Source: Coffea arabica (taxonomy: Eukaryota > Streptophyta > Magnoliopsida > Gentianales > Rubiaceae). Taken from it: a stretch of DNA of 64,000 nt. Position 1 is the first letter of the stretch. Each line of letters opens with the position of its first letter. The notes below the pieces were generated by a model. It saw only the letters and a program-made list of their open reading frames with translations, searched no databases and was not told the origin of the DNA. Below are positions 44,975 through 57,282 of the stretch, one piece after another. A program made the position numbers and the translations under genes. Where the stretch lies: contig NC_092322.1 in NCBI RefSeq assembly GCF_036785885.1, positions 13,476,466-13,540,465 on the forward strand, in the 5' to 3' direction.

Positions 44975-47900
44975 TCACATAATGATCTTCAGACCCTCAT
45001 TTCCCATTTCCATCTGTTCTTGTCCAATTTGCTTTACAGAACATACAGCAGACTCACTACACCCTTTCACCTCAATCATTTCAAGAGTCGAACATTCCCC
45101 TAAACAAGAAGGGACCTCTTCCAGCACCTCGCAATAATGCAAAACCAATTTCTCAAGACGGGGAAAATTATCAGCAGAGGCAGTCCACCTGCAAAAGCCT
45201 AAATCTGATAGCTCCATGTATCGAAGATTACAGAATTCCCCTTCTTTCATTTCCCATTCTTCCCCCACAAAAGGAGTCTCGAACTTTAAGAACTTCAAGG
45301 TTGGGCAGCTTTCCAATTGCTGAAGTTTCACTCCATGTCCGGTCATTGCATGAGAGAGTCAATTTTCTCAAATTTAATGGAAATTCAAACTCGAATGCTT
45401 CAAATCCACATACCACCTTTAGGGATTCTAGTAGACTCGAATGATCCAACATCAGAGTCCCATAGCAAATTCCAGAAGATGCTGTTTAGAGCCCTGAGAC
45501 TCCAACACACTTTAGCCTGCGGATGTTGGGTAACTTTTTCAGTATCTTTTGCAAGCTTTGAGAAGAGGGATCAATTATAAGGTTTAGAGTTTCTAAATGA
45601 ACTAAATCCGGGGATTCTTCAAGATTGTCACTGGGAAAACTAAAACCGTATATATAATAACTTTATACCCAAAGATGCCTCAACGTCTTAATATTCCAGA
45701 TAGTCTTTGGCAACTCGACATGAGTAATGCTTCCATAAACCACCAAAGTATGTAACCTTGAGAGATTGGCTATTGCAGATGGAACAAAGTCTATTTTCAG
45801 ATTAATCCCCCAGTATCTCAAGTGAACAAGGCATAGTACTTCCAATGGAAATGATTCACAAAAGTCAAAGTTTCCCAAATCCAACACTCTAAGAAGTTTA
45901 GACATCAAAAACCCCAAATCCAGATCTGTAGCATTCTGCTCATAGCTAGGAAAGAAGAGCAAACAGCGTAAATTGGGAAAAATTTGCCTTGACTGCTTAA
46001 CCACCTCTACCATTGTATTGTAAATACACATTCGGTGGGGATTGTAGTTGCAAGGTCCTGTAGGACAAGAAGGGTCTTTATACCTATCAATTATATGTAG
46101 AAAACCTTCTAGTTTGGCTTTTTCCACACAAAATTAATGTACCAAATCATGAACTTGGCAGGCTTTGGCACCTCCCAGAGTTCTTTCTCGAGTAACCATA
46201 ACTAAACTTCTAGCAATCAAATCCATCAAGCAGTCATTGGCCACTTCCTCTAAGCTCTTTCTTTCAGTCTTTTGAACAAATCCTTCAGAAATATAAAGCT
46301 GTAACAACCTTTGTACAGAAATATCTCGTTCATCTGGAAATACACTAAAGTAAAGAAGACATGGCTTCAAATAATCTGGTAAATGACTATAACTCTGCTC
46401 AAGAGTCTTCATGCAGTTTCCAGTGTCAAGAATAATGCTGGCATTTAGAGTTTCTGCAGTTTCTTCCCAGCAATCTTGATCAGTAGTAGCAAGAATTCCA
46501 GAAACCAGGATAACAATGAGAGGTAGTCCCTTACAGTTTGTTGCTATTCGGAATCCAACTTCACTTAGTATAGGAGGACATCCTTCTTTGCCAAATATCT
46601 TAGTCTGCAGCAAAGCCCAACACTCTTTATCAGTAAGTTGACGAAGATGGTGACTTGGTGAGGCTTGCAATCTTCTTTAAATAGCGAAGACAAATTCTGA
46701 TATCTGCTGGCGAACATGATCCTGCTTCCATTGGCATCATCTAGTAGTGAGTTTCTCAACAAATTCCATACCCCAATGTCCTACACGTCATCTAAAACAA
46801 TGGGATACCTATGTCCCTTCAAACGCTGGTATAGTTCTACAGCCAAAACATCTTCTTCAATCTTAACACATTGGTTAGGACTCCTAGAATCAATGCTACA
46901 TAAAATCTGAACTAACAAATTGTGATTGCTGTATACTTGAGAAACATAACACCAAGCATGAATATGAAAGTGCAGTTTAATTGAAGGATCACTGTAAACT
47001 TTAATGGCTAATGTAGTCTTACCAAGCCCAGGCATACCCACGATAGGAACAACATCCAACTGCTTTGTTCCTCTTGTACGTCTGCCAGTGATAGTTTCCA
47101 CCTCGTCTCCAAGACCCACAAGATCTTCATGGCGGCAGTTAATTGAGATGGCATGTGAACGGAAGCCCGGGTAACTCTCTTGATTTCACCATTATAACTT
47201 ATGCTGTCACAGATCTCTTGGGCCTCGATCTTCATAAGATTGATGTCTTCAGCAACAGCATCCAAAAAGTAATGACCTTTATCACTGACAACTATCGAGT
47301 CAATTACTAACTCTGCCTTGTATGCAATCTCCATAACACGATTCCAGCAAGTTTTGAGTTTGTCATTCTGATTGCGCTTCTCCTTGATATTCTCGAGGAA
47401 AGATCTTAAGAATGTGAGATTTTTTTGGACTATGTGGATGCTATCAACTGGGAAAGCAAGTGAATGATCAGTTTCATCACAGCTTGCTAGCTCCTTTAGA
47501 TTTTCCAACAGAGCCTAACTCATTGGTCCTGGGAAAACTAAATGAAGATGATGATGTTAGTGGATACATGTATGCTACTTCTGCCATTATATACTTGAGC
47601 ACTTTGAGCAAATGGAAAAGTGCAAGATCTGTTTCCTCAGTCAAGCCTTCTTTCATTTCATTTGGAGAAAGGGTGAACATCAAAATTCCTGCATCACAAG
47701 CCACAACTCCAATAAGATCCTTCAATTCATCACGTAGCTCATTGAACTTCTTCTTGAGTACGATACTCATGAATCTTTTTTTCTGATGGAGTTTTAGCAT
47801 TTGCTCCTTCACTTGAACCTGAAAACTGTTATAAGATCCTAGTAGATCGATAAGGTAATCTAGGAAAGAATCAACAAAGTTGGCCACTGCATATTCATTC

Positions 47901-48813
47901 TCCTCCAGGGCTGAAGCATATGATGATCTCGATTGCTTTGAAGCTGTCAGGACATGGATATAAGTTTCTTGGACCTGGGGGTCAACAGGATTAATCTTCT
48001 CCTGTATCAATTGAGAAATTTTGTACTCCATTTCATCGAACACTTCATCATCTCTGCAAACCGACATACAGAAATCAAGCGTGCAGCCACAACTTCAACG
48101 TGAATCAAGAGATCTATCAATTGCATATGCTCAACACCTTGCACTGTGGCCAAGCCAATGAGGTTCCTTAACAACATTAGCTTCTCTTGAAGGGTTTCTA
48201 TTAGCTTCTCCCATTTTCTCCCGCGAAGATCATCCAGATACTCTACAAGGGAATCAATGAGATCCATAACTAGTCGTGGATCACCTAGCGAGTGGTAGTC
48301 CAACAAGGTGAGGATGCATGATTTCTTGATATCAGTTTCAAGAAACAACTTGATATTTTCCCTGGACCTGTTGAGCTCAATTTGGATGATGCGTCTACGA
48401 TCCAATGCACGGGAATGGATATATCTCTGATAAGCTAAGTGAAGATGATGCGTCATCCCATTAAGCAATTCTTGAATCCTCAAAGAAATAGTACTAAGCC
48501 TTAAAGTTTCAGACATGGCATTACCCTTGTTCTCGTGATCATGCTCCACACAGGTTTCCCCATCCCCACTGTTCCTCCTTCTCCTCCTCCTACAATTTCT
48601 GACATACAGAAAAAAGGTTTTCAATAGCCTTACCTCCATCTTCAGCTTCCAAATATCAGGATACCAGTCAAAACAGGATTTACAGGACTTGTCCAGCCAG
48701 GCCAGATAATCTAAAGCAAAATCAAAGCAACAAGTGTTATTGATGGAAGACGTCTCCATCATGGTATCTACTTTTCCCTTGGACATCAGATTTCTATCTG
48801 GTCTAGCAATCAA
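44975..48813 (-). pseudogene. R1-type CC-NB-LRR disease-resistance gene, decayed
   Basis: The parts are in the right order on the minus strand. First comes an extended R1-like N-terminal region (48813 to about 47130) with the PVDPQVQETYI and late-blight R1-type helices. The NB-ARC follows with the P-loop GMPGLGKTTLA, kinase-2 YPIVLDDV, GLPL as GLPLIVILVSG, and MHD as VHDLVH. The LRR comes last (about 46127-44975; LPNLEVLKV, FPRLEKLVLHYCEVL). The frame changes near 48060, 47510, 47125, 46670 and 45300, and in-frame stops follow VLDDV (46.78 kb), VHDLVH (46134) and RHLWV (45663). That is at least eight disruptions. Such proteins are intracellular pathogen receptors; this copy cannot make one. 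Confidence 0.88.
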
Positions 48814-50132
48814 ATAAACTTATCTGAAGATCTGAAAATTTCTGTGATCTAACAATAGCCAGTACTACAGGCCAGGCTTTTTATTTTTTTGGGGTAAGTG
48901 GTACAATGCGCTATCTTGTTCACAAAAGATGCGGTACTATGATAGTAAAAAGTTGAATAAATGTGACAACAGTTTCCCAACAACTTCTGTTGTGGCAAAC
49001 AAAGACCAAGACTTATACACACACAAGGACCAAGACCAAGAGGTCCAAGAGAATTACAGGCGTTTTTGTTCAAACCAATGATTCGTATGTAACGGAAATC
49101 ATTCTATCAAAGGGAAAAATTATCATTTTTATTCCTCATTTTTGAGGCTTTGACCAGTATTGTTGTCCCTTATTAGTCACAAGGTACTAATTTGCTAGGT
49201 TTTTACTGAAATTTGAGGAAGTCTAGCAGAAGACTTGACTTTAGTTGCATTTGCTGGTTAAATTAGAATGAATAACAAAAGCAAAAGCAAAGTCAAATTT
49301 CTGACTTTTCTCATTATTCCAAATCCTTATTCTCGAATTTTACCAATTATTGAAGAAACAAACTCTAACCATAAAATTTTCCAAGATGCCAGGCGCAAAA
49401 TCTGGACTGCGTTTTCTATCTTGTTTATAAAAGAACTCTGTCACACTTCTTGGCCACAAAACAGAGCTTTTTAAATCAAGCTGCTTGTCTTGCAATAAGT
49501 TCTCATGGGAGTTTGGAACCAGGTTTCGATCTCCTATAAAGATATCAAAGGGGTATCTTATTTATGATTAGAGGTGTCAAAATGGGTGAATTGATTGGAT
49601 TTGGACGGATCAATATAATTGAATTGTGATTGATACCTTTACTTATAAGTGATTTTCAATAATTTTTAGTGCTTATAAATTTGAGGGTACAAAGCAGGCT
49701 TATTTGTTCTTCACATGGATATCTAGAAATTACAAATGATACTTTTAGACAAATGCCCTCTCTCTCATCCCAATTTTTATGATCCCTGTCGTCCCAATTC
49801 TTCTCAATTCCACACCCTTGCCAAACGAAGGAATCCCATATTTTGAGCAACTATATTGTACACTTACTGAACAACTTTTGGACCTCTATAGGCTGAAAAG
49901 GAAGGGCCAAAAAAAAAAAAAAAAAACCCTGCATTCCACAAACCTTGAATAATTGCAGTTATTATTACTTCAATAATGCAAAATAAAAGCAGTACAGCGA
50001 ATTGTACGCAACCATTATTTTTCACTGAGAAACAACAACCATCAAGCCAAAGTGCAGTTATTATTACTTATTAAAGATACTTAGAACTCCAAATTTTGGG
50101 CGTAACATATCCCATAATTATGCCACAATATC
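48814..50132. other. Intergenic DNA, no gene seen
   Basis: Upstream flank of the NLR relic and the 3' flank of citrate-binding-like gene 1. An A-run lies at about 49909-49926. No supported frame. Confidence 0.5.
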
Positions 50133-50923
50133 TCAGTTTTTCTTGAGAACTCTGATTCCACTCCAACGAGACTCCATATAATCAGAAGGATTGTCTTGCG
50201 TATACACTCCAAACTTGAAATAATGTGTAGCAGGACCATTATCATTAGTTTCATGCTTGAGAACTCCATCAATGTACACTCTAACTCTCCCAGCACCTGT
50301 ATCATGTATCACATTGACGCGATACCATTTGTTGTAGACATTAGGGATTATGACAGGACTTCTGTAGTATGTGAGGGATGGATTGTAGACTCTTAGCATA
50401 GCAGTTGTGGCCTGAGTGCTTGCTCCAAAAACTTGCATTACGCTAACACCAGTGGTTCCAGAGGGTACATAGACATTACCCTCGAATTGCCATACACCTG
50501 AAGTGTAATCGTAGCCCTGAGAAGCGAAGTAACATAATTAATGGTTCTTAAACTTCGTTGTTTTGCTATGTATTGTCAAAGTTGAAAGGGGTAGAAGTTG
50601 AAAGGTCTATTCCAAAGTTGAAAGATAGTTTTCTATATGAATTGCCGGAAGAAGAAAAGAAGAGAAAAACTTACATTAATGCGAACTTCAGTACGAGGTT
50701 TGGTAGTACTACCAGCAGAAAAAGGTTTGTCTGTCTTATAAACCCACAGTTTATGAACGCCACCAACGTAGGAGTAGCGTTGATTGACAGGGACATCGTA
50801 AGGCTTCTGAACTTGAAAATTTGCAGTACTGAGCGAAACAGGGCTGAACCCATCAGTTGGATCAGCCTTCAGAGCCCTCAGCAGGGTTAAGATCAAAGTG
50901 GTGAAGAAGAGGAAAGTTGTCAT
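50133..50923 (-). CDS. Citrate-binding-protein-like, alginate-lyase-2 fold, gene 1 (210 aa)
   Basis: Two exons on the minus strand: 50675-50923 and 50133-50516, a GT-AG intron of 158 bp in phase 0. Residues 1-20 form a signal peptide (MTTFLFFTTLILTLLRALKA). The rest is a concanavalin-like jelly roll of the alginate_lyase2 type, with the RTEVR strand at the exon join, then QVFGAS and YFKFGVYTQ. In bacterial PL7 lyases the corresponding sites are RxExR, Q(I/V)H and YFKxGxY. The catalytic His is absent here (QVF), so a binding role is likelier than a lyase role. Related to the vacuolar citrate-binding protein of Hevea. A paralogue is at 57283-58700. Confidence 0.9.
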
Positions 50924-51000
50924 TGCTAACTCAAGAAATGAAGAGCAAGAAATTGCTTTAGGTGTAGTGAAGATATGGAGGACTGAATCTGGGCATGGGT

Positions 51001-51008
51001 TTTTATAG
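51001..51008 (-). promoter_or_regulatory. TATA box of citrate-binding-like gene 1
   Basis: Minus-strand CTATAAAA about 80 bp upstream of the ATG at 50923. Confidence 0.55.
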
Positions 51009-51195
51009 GTGGTAGAATCTGATCTTGGGTTTTATTTTTCATTTTTATTATTTTTGTTGGGGCGGCTTAAATTCGATTTGAAGGAAGTCTTGATAATAAA
51101 ACTGGTAAAAAATGCAAGCAGTGCCCTTTTAGTACAGAAATTCTAAGGGTCTACTTTTGAACTCAAGAAGGCCATGACAGGTAAAGATAAGATAA

Positions 51196-52017
51196 GGGAT
51201 AATTTCAGAAACCTACCTCGAGGTTTTAAACAATTTCATTTAGCTCCTTCAATGTTTTAAAAATTACATATACATGCCTTGTCATTTAAAGTGACAATAT
51301 TACCCCTAAATATTTTAATGAAAAATTCCCTTATTTGGTATGCTTGTACTTAGAATGGCTTTTAAAATTATTTTTTCATTCTTTTTCCTTCTTATTCCTT
51401 TTTTTAAAAAATTTTTTGCCAGTAAAACTGTATAACTAGCACTAGTACCTCTAGTTTCGATTGTAACTAAATGTCGAACTAGTGATTTTTTTATGAGTTA
51501 ACTTATATGTAATTCAATATTTTTGCTGATCTTTGTTTTCTACTTTTTTTGGTATTAAGATTAATAATAAATAAAAAAGAAATAGTCCAAAACCATTACT
51601 AAATTATGATAATCTTACTTCTCAAAAAATTCATAAATTCTAAATGAATTATTTTAACATTTTCTTTCCATCTTATAAATCTAAATCCATAATAAAATAC
51701 CCTCAAAAGTATCATATCATAGTGATAAAATTATTATTATAGTTGTTTATCAAACAGTAGGTATGGATATGAAAATTTTGGTACCTTTTCCTTATAATTG
51801 TACTAGATAATCTAATAATTGTATAGGAAAATGAATTAAAACTCATTGCACAAGGGCATTTTTGGGTATTCATTTAAAAAATTTGTCCAAATCAATATTA
51901 TTTTAAGGTTTAGTTACTAAAACTATCAAATCAAGGGAGATAGGTGTAATTTTTCAAATCTCAGCAGAGTTGAGTGAAATTGTCAGAAATCTTAGGGGAG
52001 GTTTATGGAATTATACC
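51196..52017. mobile_element. Mutator-like MITE (822 bp)
   Basis: Terminal inverted repeats of about 50 bp start 'gggataatttcagaaacct' on the left; the reverse complement of the right end reads 'ggtataattccataaacct'. Flanks 'ataagataa' (51187-51195) and 'ataagatta' (52018-52026) match at 8 of 9 bases, the 9-bp duplication of Mutator-like elements. It sits in the upstream region of citrate-binding-like gene 1 and is absent from the homologous upstream block of gene 2. Confidence 0.85.
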
Positions 52018-52897
52018 ATAAGATTAATTTTATTAATCTTCTACTACGAATCTACCTTGTTTTTTAATTGTAACGAAGATTGCAATTCTAATTTGAAAAT
52101 TTGTCAGGTATTAGAATCTTAGAAAGTGTTTTTCTTTTTTTTTTTTTTTTTGGGTATGTTGTGGTATAAGACCATGGAGATGGCAGAATAGATAATTTTA
52201 AAAATCCACATATTCAAGACATTGGAAACCTAAAATTTCCAATTGTGCTCTTTTTGGAGGCATTCCAAAGTTGAAGTGCCGGTGTCCAGAAAATGGGGGA
52301 AATATTTCAATCCTGAAGAAGTGAAATTGCGTAAATTGAAACTGAAAAGAACAGTCAAGTCCCAAATGACAGAGGAGTTTTGCATTATTGTAGCCTACTT
52401 GTTTTCAGAACACAAGAAGTGTTAGGCTTTGCAAAAGAGTTGACAAAGTGAAAAGGTCCAACTAAAAGACTAATTCCATTCAATGATCTCAATAACATCA
52501 ATTTGTATCTGGAATTATTGTTTTAAATGAATCCATTTGGCAACAATCATGCAAAATTATTGCACGATTAGTATTGGACTTTGTCCCTCCGGTACAGTTG
52601 AGTTGCTTGTGACGAATGTGTAATGCCCAAATCTGAAATCTTTTGCAAGTTGACTTAAGCCGGCCAATATTACAAGTTTCAATTTCTGTTACACCAAGCA
52701 TGAGGCTGACGAGGGTGACACCTTTTTTTTTTTTCTTTGATATCAGTTAGAATAAGGTGACGGGTATGAATTAACATAAATAATGATAAATGTATATTCG
52801 ATATGTGTGAAATAAAGAAATGCATAATATTTATAGTGAATGAATTTTACATACATATGTTTATTGTTAAAGAAAGTTTTAATCTTCTAAATTATTT

Positions 52898-53364
52898 GGA
52901 AAAATTACATATAACCCCCTCTAGTTTTGTCTATTACCATATGACCCTCTAACATTTGAAAATGTCTGTTTCACCCCCTATAGTGTTATGTGAAGTGAAA
53001 ATTTGGTGAAAAATAACACAGTAACATCGTTAACTAAAATACCAATAGTGTCCTTACTTAAATGATAAATCAATTAATAGCTTAACTACCTTGTATAAAA
53101 GTATATGGTGGTTACGTGGATAAATGCAAAAATTATAGGGGATAGAGTGGATAATTATACAAACCATAAGGGGGTTATAGAGATTAAAATTTTATCACAC
53201 ACACTCTTAGAGTGCATTTGGTATAAACCCTGTAATTGATTGTGCATTTCATCTATTTTCCACTTTACACAAAAATCATAGGGGAATTATGTGGCTATTT
53301 TGAAATCTGAGGGGGATCATTCGGGATTATATAAAATCATAGGAGACTTGTAAGTAATTTATCC
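52898..53364. mobile_element. Mutator-like MITE (467 bp)
   Basis: The left end 'ggaaaaattacatataaccc' and the inverse of the right end 'ggataaattacttacaagtc' are related. The element is flanked by perfect 9-bp repeats 'aaattattt' at 52889-52897 and 53365-53373. No coding capacity. Confidence 0.82.
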
Positions 53365-53575
53365 AAATTATTTTGATAAAATGATTGTTATGTTGGTAGT
53401 TATTGCTTAGGGGTGGTTATATTGAAAAAAAAAAGTCTAAATAGTAAATTAAGAAATGCTTAAAGGTAGTTATCTTGACAACATGTATTTAGGTAATTAA
53501 GGTAAAATTAGTTTTTATAAAGGTGAAAATAATAGTACATAAAGTGAGATAAATTGAAAGTACATAAAATGTAAA

Positions 53576-53726
53576 GATTAATTTTTTATACACTAACACT
53601 GTATATACTTTCACTATTAGATGCGTGACACATAACCTAAATTTGAATTTGAAACTCAAATTTTACAAAAATGTTATATATTCAACCGTGATAGTGTATA
53701 CATCATCAATGTGTATAGGATTTACT
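53576..53726. mobile_element. Small MITE (TATACACTAACACTGTATA type)
   Basis: Inverted arms pair 'tatacactaacactgtatac' near 53587 with 'gtatacatcatcaatgtgtata' near 53697. A related element starts near 63905 and is cut by the window end. Exact ends and target duplication are unclear. Confidence 0.45.
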
Positions 53727-55144
53727 CAAAAAGTAATAGGACATCTAACACCAAAATTTTGATAAAATATCCAAAGCCAAGTTAGAGCACAATTCCTTTT
53801 TAAAAAAAAAGAAAAAAAAAAGTTAGAGCACAAATTGTCACAATATAAAACTCACTATAACATGTTGAAACCGCAAGAAACCAAGGCGGCAAAATCACTT
53901 AGGTTTATGGAGATTAAAGGTCATTTGCTCCCAGCAAATGACTTATTATGCCCCCCATTTGTTAAAGCGCTCTACTATCATAATGTTAGAATTATTTTGT
54001 TACTCGAGGACCAATAAAATCCACTAAGAAATTGTTGATGACACTCCACTTTTTGTTAATGATATTTCCACTATCATTTTTTATCATGCAATTTTTATTT
54101 ATTAGATTATATAAAATAAATTAATGGTAAGCGTGTGATTAATAAAAAGTAGGGTGCGATTACATTTTCCAATCCACTATTATATGGTCTGTTAAATTTT
54201 TGCATTGCCTTTTGGACGAGACTGAGAATTAGGGAGTAATATAATTAATCATTAAGTAATTTGGTTCTATTAGCGGACTTGTTAATTGTTAAACCAATCA
54301 TTTGGTGGAAATAGGAAAGCTGACTTTTTGACCATGTTTCTTAGCCGCCCACGCAATTTGCCTTTCCCACGGACAGTCGGGTGAGCATAAAATTAGTTAT
54401 CCGAATTTTCAACCCAATAAAATTTAATTATATGCCCCCAAAAAATTGGTTATCCGAATTTTCAACCCAGTAAAATTTAATTTGGTTAATCGATTTTGAT
54501 TTCGGATGTTTGATTTCAATTTTAAATAACAATCGATTTTTTGGGGGTATATTTGGTATACTCATTGATCATTCATAAATTTCTTTGGACTTAGGATTTA
54601 CGTATCCCATATTGCACTTTAGAACTTATAATAGATACAAAAAGACACATAAATATTTATTAGTAATTATAGGTAGGAAGTTCTGGATTCAAGATACCAC
54701 TTAAAAAAACGAGTGTAATTGTAGACTTTCATCAACTATCAATAATCATATTTATGACTTTCAATAACCTCACCTGCCCGTAGCCTCTAGGTCCTCTACC
54801 CTAATTCCCCCTCATCACTGCCTGTTGACTCCATCCAAATTAATGCTACCAGCTGTGGGTGTGTCTATATATATATACACATATATATACACACACCATT
54901 TTTACTAGGTTGCTTTTAGGATCTCTCACGTCCAAAAATTCACGAACTCAAGATTTTTGCAAAGCCTTTTTTCTCCCTTGTTTTTTGAGCAAGGAGGCAA
55001 AATACATCAACATACATAAATAAAGGATTACTATACTATTTTTCGGTTTTGAAATCTAGAAATGGTCCTTAAAAAAAAATCTAGAAATGGTAAACTTGTA
55101 TTATTCCTTAGAAGTACTGAAAATTTTCAAATTTCAAAGGAAAC
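53727..55144. other. Intergenic DNA, no gene seen
   Basis: AT-rich. Holds a ~58-bp tandem duplication at about 54388-54490 ('ttatccgaattttcaaccc' twice) and a TA/CA microsatellite at about 54866-54895. Confidence 0.5.
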
Positions 55145-55160
55145 ATATAACATTTGACTT

Positions 55161-55321
55161 AGCTTCAAAAAAATTCAGACGGGTATGTTATGCACTCGTT
55201 TGGTCCGGTGGTGATTCAGTCCCCTCCGGATTATTCCTGGGCCTCCTTAGGTCCACCCCCTCCCCCTTAGTGTAGAATAGATTAGGTTATATAATAATTG
55301 TCGTCTCCGAAAAAAATATAT
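55161..55321 (+). mobile_element. SINE, short form
   Basis: Flanked by perfect 16-bp repeats 'atataacatttgactt' at 55145-55160 and 55322-55337. The 3' part ('cctccttaggtccaccccct' to an A-rich tail) is shared with the SINE at 59440. No clear box A or box B at the 5' end, so it is 5'-truncated or from a different family sharing the tail. An inverted relative lies at about 61855-62012. Confidence 0.75.
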
Positions 55322-55372
55322 ATATAACATTTGACTTTGCAGGCGGCTTACCATCGTGTAACCATTTCTATG

Positions 55373-55849
55373 TAGAGCTGTTAATCGAGCCGAGTCGAGC
55401 CGAGTATTTGGCTGCCGAGCTCGACTCGAGTTTAATTCGAGCCGAGCTCGACTCGAGCTCGTTAAGAAAACGAACTTTAAAATGTGTTCGAACTCGGCTC
55501 GTTAAATGTACATGTGGCTCGACCTCGAGCTCGAGCTCGACTCGTTTATCACAAACGAGTCGAGCTTCACGAGCTCGAGCTCGAGTTCGTACAAATTAAC
55601 ATTAATAAAAACCTATAATTTTTAATTTATATAATTTTAATTTCTAAAATGACAAATATACCCTTCATTAACGAGCTCTAACGAGCTACTCGAGTATCAA
55701 ACGAGCCGAGCTTACTCGGCTCGTTAACTAAACGAGCATGTTTCGAGTTCGAGCTCGACTCGTTAACCAAAATTAACGAGCCGAGCTCGAGCCTTAACGA
55801 ATCGAGCTCTAACGAGCTTTCGAGTTACTTGATTGGCTTAACAGCTCTA
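55373..55849. mobile_element. hAT-type MITE rich in GAGCTCGA motifs (477 bp)
   Basis: Perfect terminal inverted repeats 'tagagctgttaa' / 'ttaacagctcta' are flanked by perfect 8-bp repeats 'tttctatg' at 55365-55372 and 55850-55857, the hAT duplication length. The interior is dense in GAGCTCGAG and CGAGCCGAG strings that can fold back on each other. Confidence 0.88.
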
Positions 55850-55857
55850 TTTCTATG

Positions 55858-57282
55858 TCTACATGTCCAGGGTAACGACAGAACCTGGCTAAGGGGTTGA
55901 ATTCATTGTATGTTTCACAGGAAATCTATATCCATTTGAAATTTTTTTTTGAGATAAAATAGAAGTCAATATTATTAATAAATTAATTAAAAATCTTCCA
56001 ATTGATCGATTACTTGATAAAAAAAAAAAAGTTGTATTAATGGTAGAATATACATAGAACATGTCACAGGCATATCTATTAGAGACTTCTTCAGTTATTC
56101 ATTTGTAAATACTTAAAAAATAACTAACTCTAACTCTAATAGATGCAATACATCGATTACGTGATTATATATGATAGTAATGGATTATTTAGTAAAATCC
56201 CTTGCATAATCATGATAGTAATGGATTATTTAGTAAAATCCCACTCATACTCTTACATATGAATTTTGGGAATTTAAAAGAATCACACTCAACACAATGC
56301 CCACACTCAACACAATGTCTCTCCGCCATTGCGATGAATGACATCAACAAAACCAAAATTTGAAGCATCCAAGAAGTACATAATTAAGGGGTACAAAGTC
56401 TACATACTTTTCATCCTTTCTGAAATAATTTCATTCTGCTAATTAGTGAGCTAAATTGTTATCTTGATGAGAATGGTTATGATGAACAAGTGGTTAAAAA
56501 GATGGAAATGGACAAACAGAACTCAAGGGTTAATTGTCGCTTTTTTGTTTCTTGGTTTACATGAAATGAAGCTTTCTTATCCTACATGAGACAATACTTT
56601 GCCTTCCATTATCTTTTTCATTTGTGTTCATGACACAAAGGGATATTGTAAGATACATACGTATAATAATCCGGGGTATTGAAGTAAATTCAGCAATGAG
56701 ATCCCCTTCATTTGTAAATTCTGCTTTACTCAGTGACAATTCAATTTGAAGTCATAGCCCCACTTACTGGTGCCCATCCAGCAGTCTTCTCAACTTCCTT
56801 GCTGCAGATGACAAATAAGTTGGACAAAATTTCAAATCGTATCGAGTCCTCCAATCATCTATTGTATCGAGTCCTCCAATCATCTATTGAATTTCCACAT
56901 AAACGAGTTTTTTTGGGGGCTATAATATATGTAGATGAGTTCTTCCAAAAGGATATTAATGAGTGTGTTTGGACAGTAGATTATTTGAAATAACCATGAG
57001 ATTATTTGAATAAACTTAGTCGAAAGGGACATTAATCAGGTAACCATGAGATTTCCGGCTCCGTTCTCTAATCTTGTGTTTTTTGGGTACTTTATAGTAG
57101 GTTTAAAGTTTCACTTAAACCAACAAAAAAAAAAAAAAGAGATGAAAAACAAAAACCTTTATCTTCCATTATTGAGAAATATCAACCATCAAACCGAAGT
57201 ACAAGGGTTATTAATATTATTATTAGAAGTGCACATTGGCCTTCACATATCCCATAATTATTTATGCCACAATACATCGATC
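55858..57282. other. Intergenic DNA, no gene seen
   Basis: AT-rich 3' flank of citrate-binding-like gene 2. Contains direct duplications of 20-45 bp near 56185-56245, 56285-56320 and 56835-56888. Confidence 0.5.
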
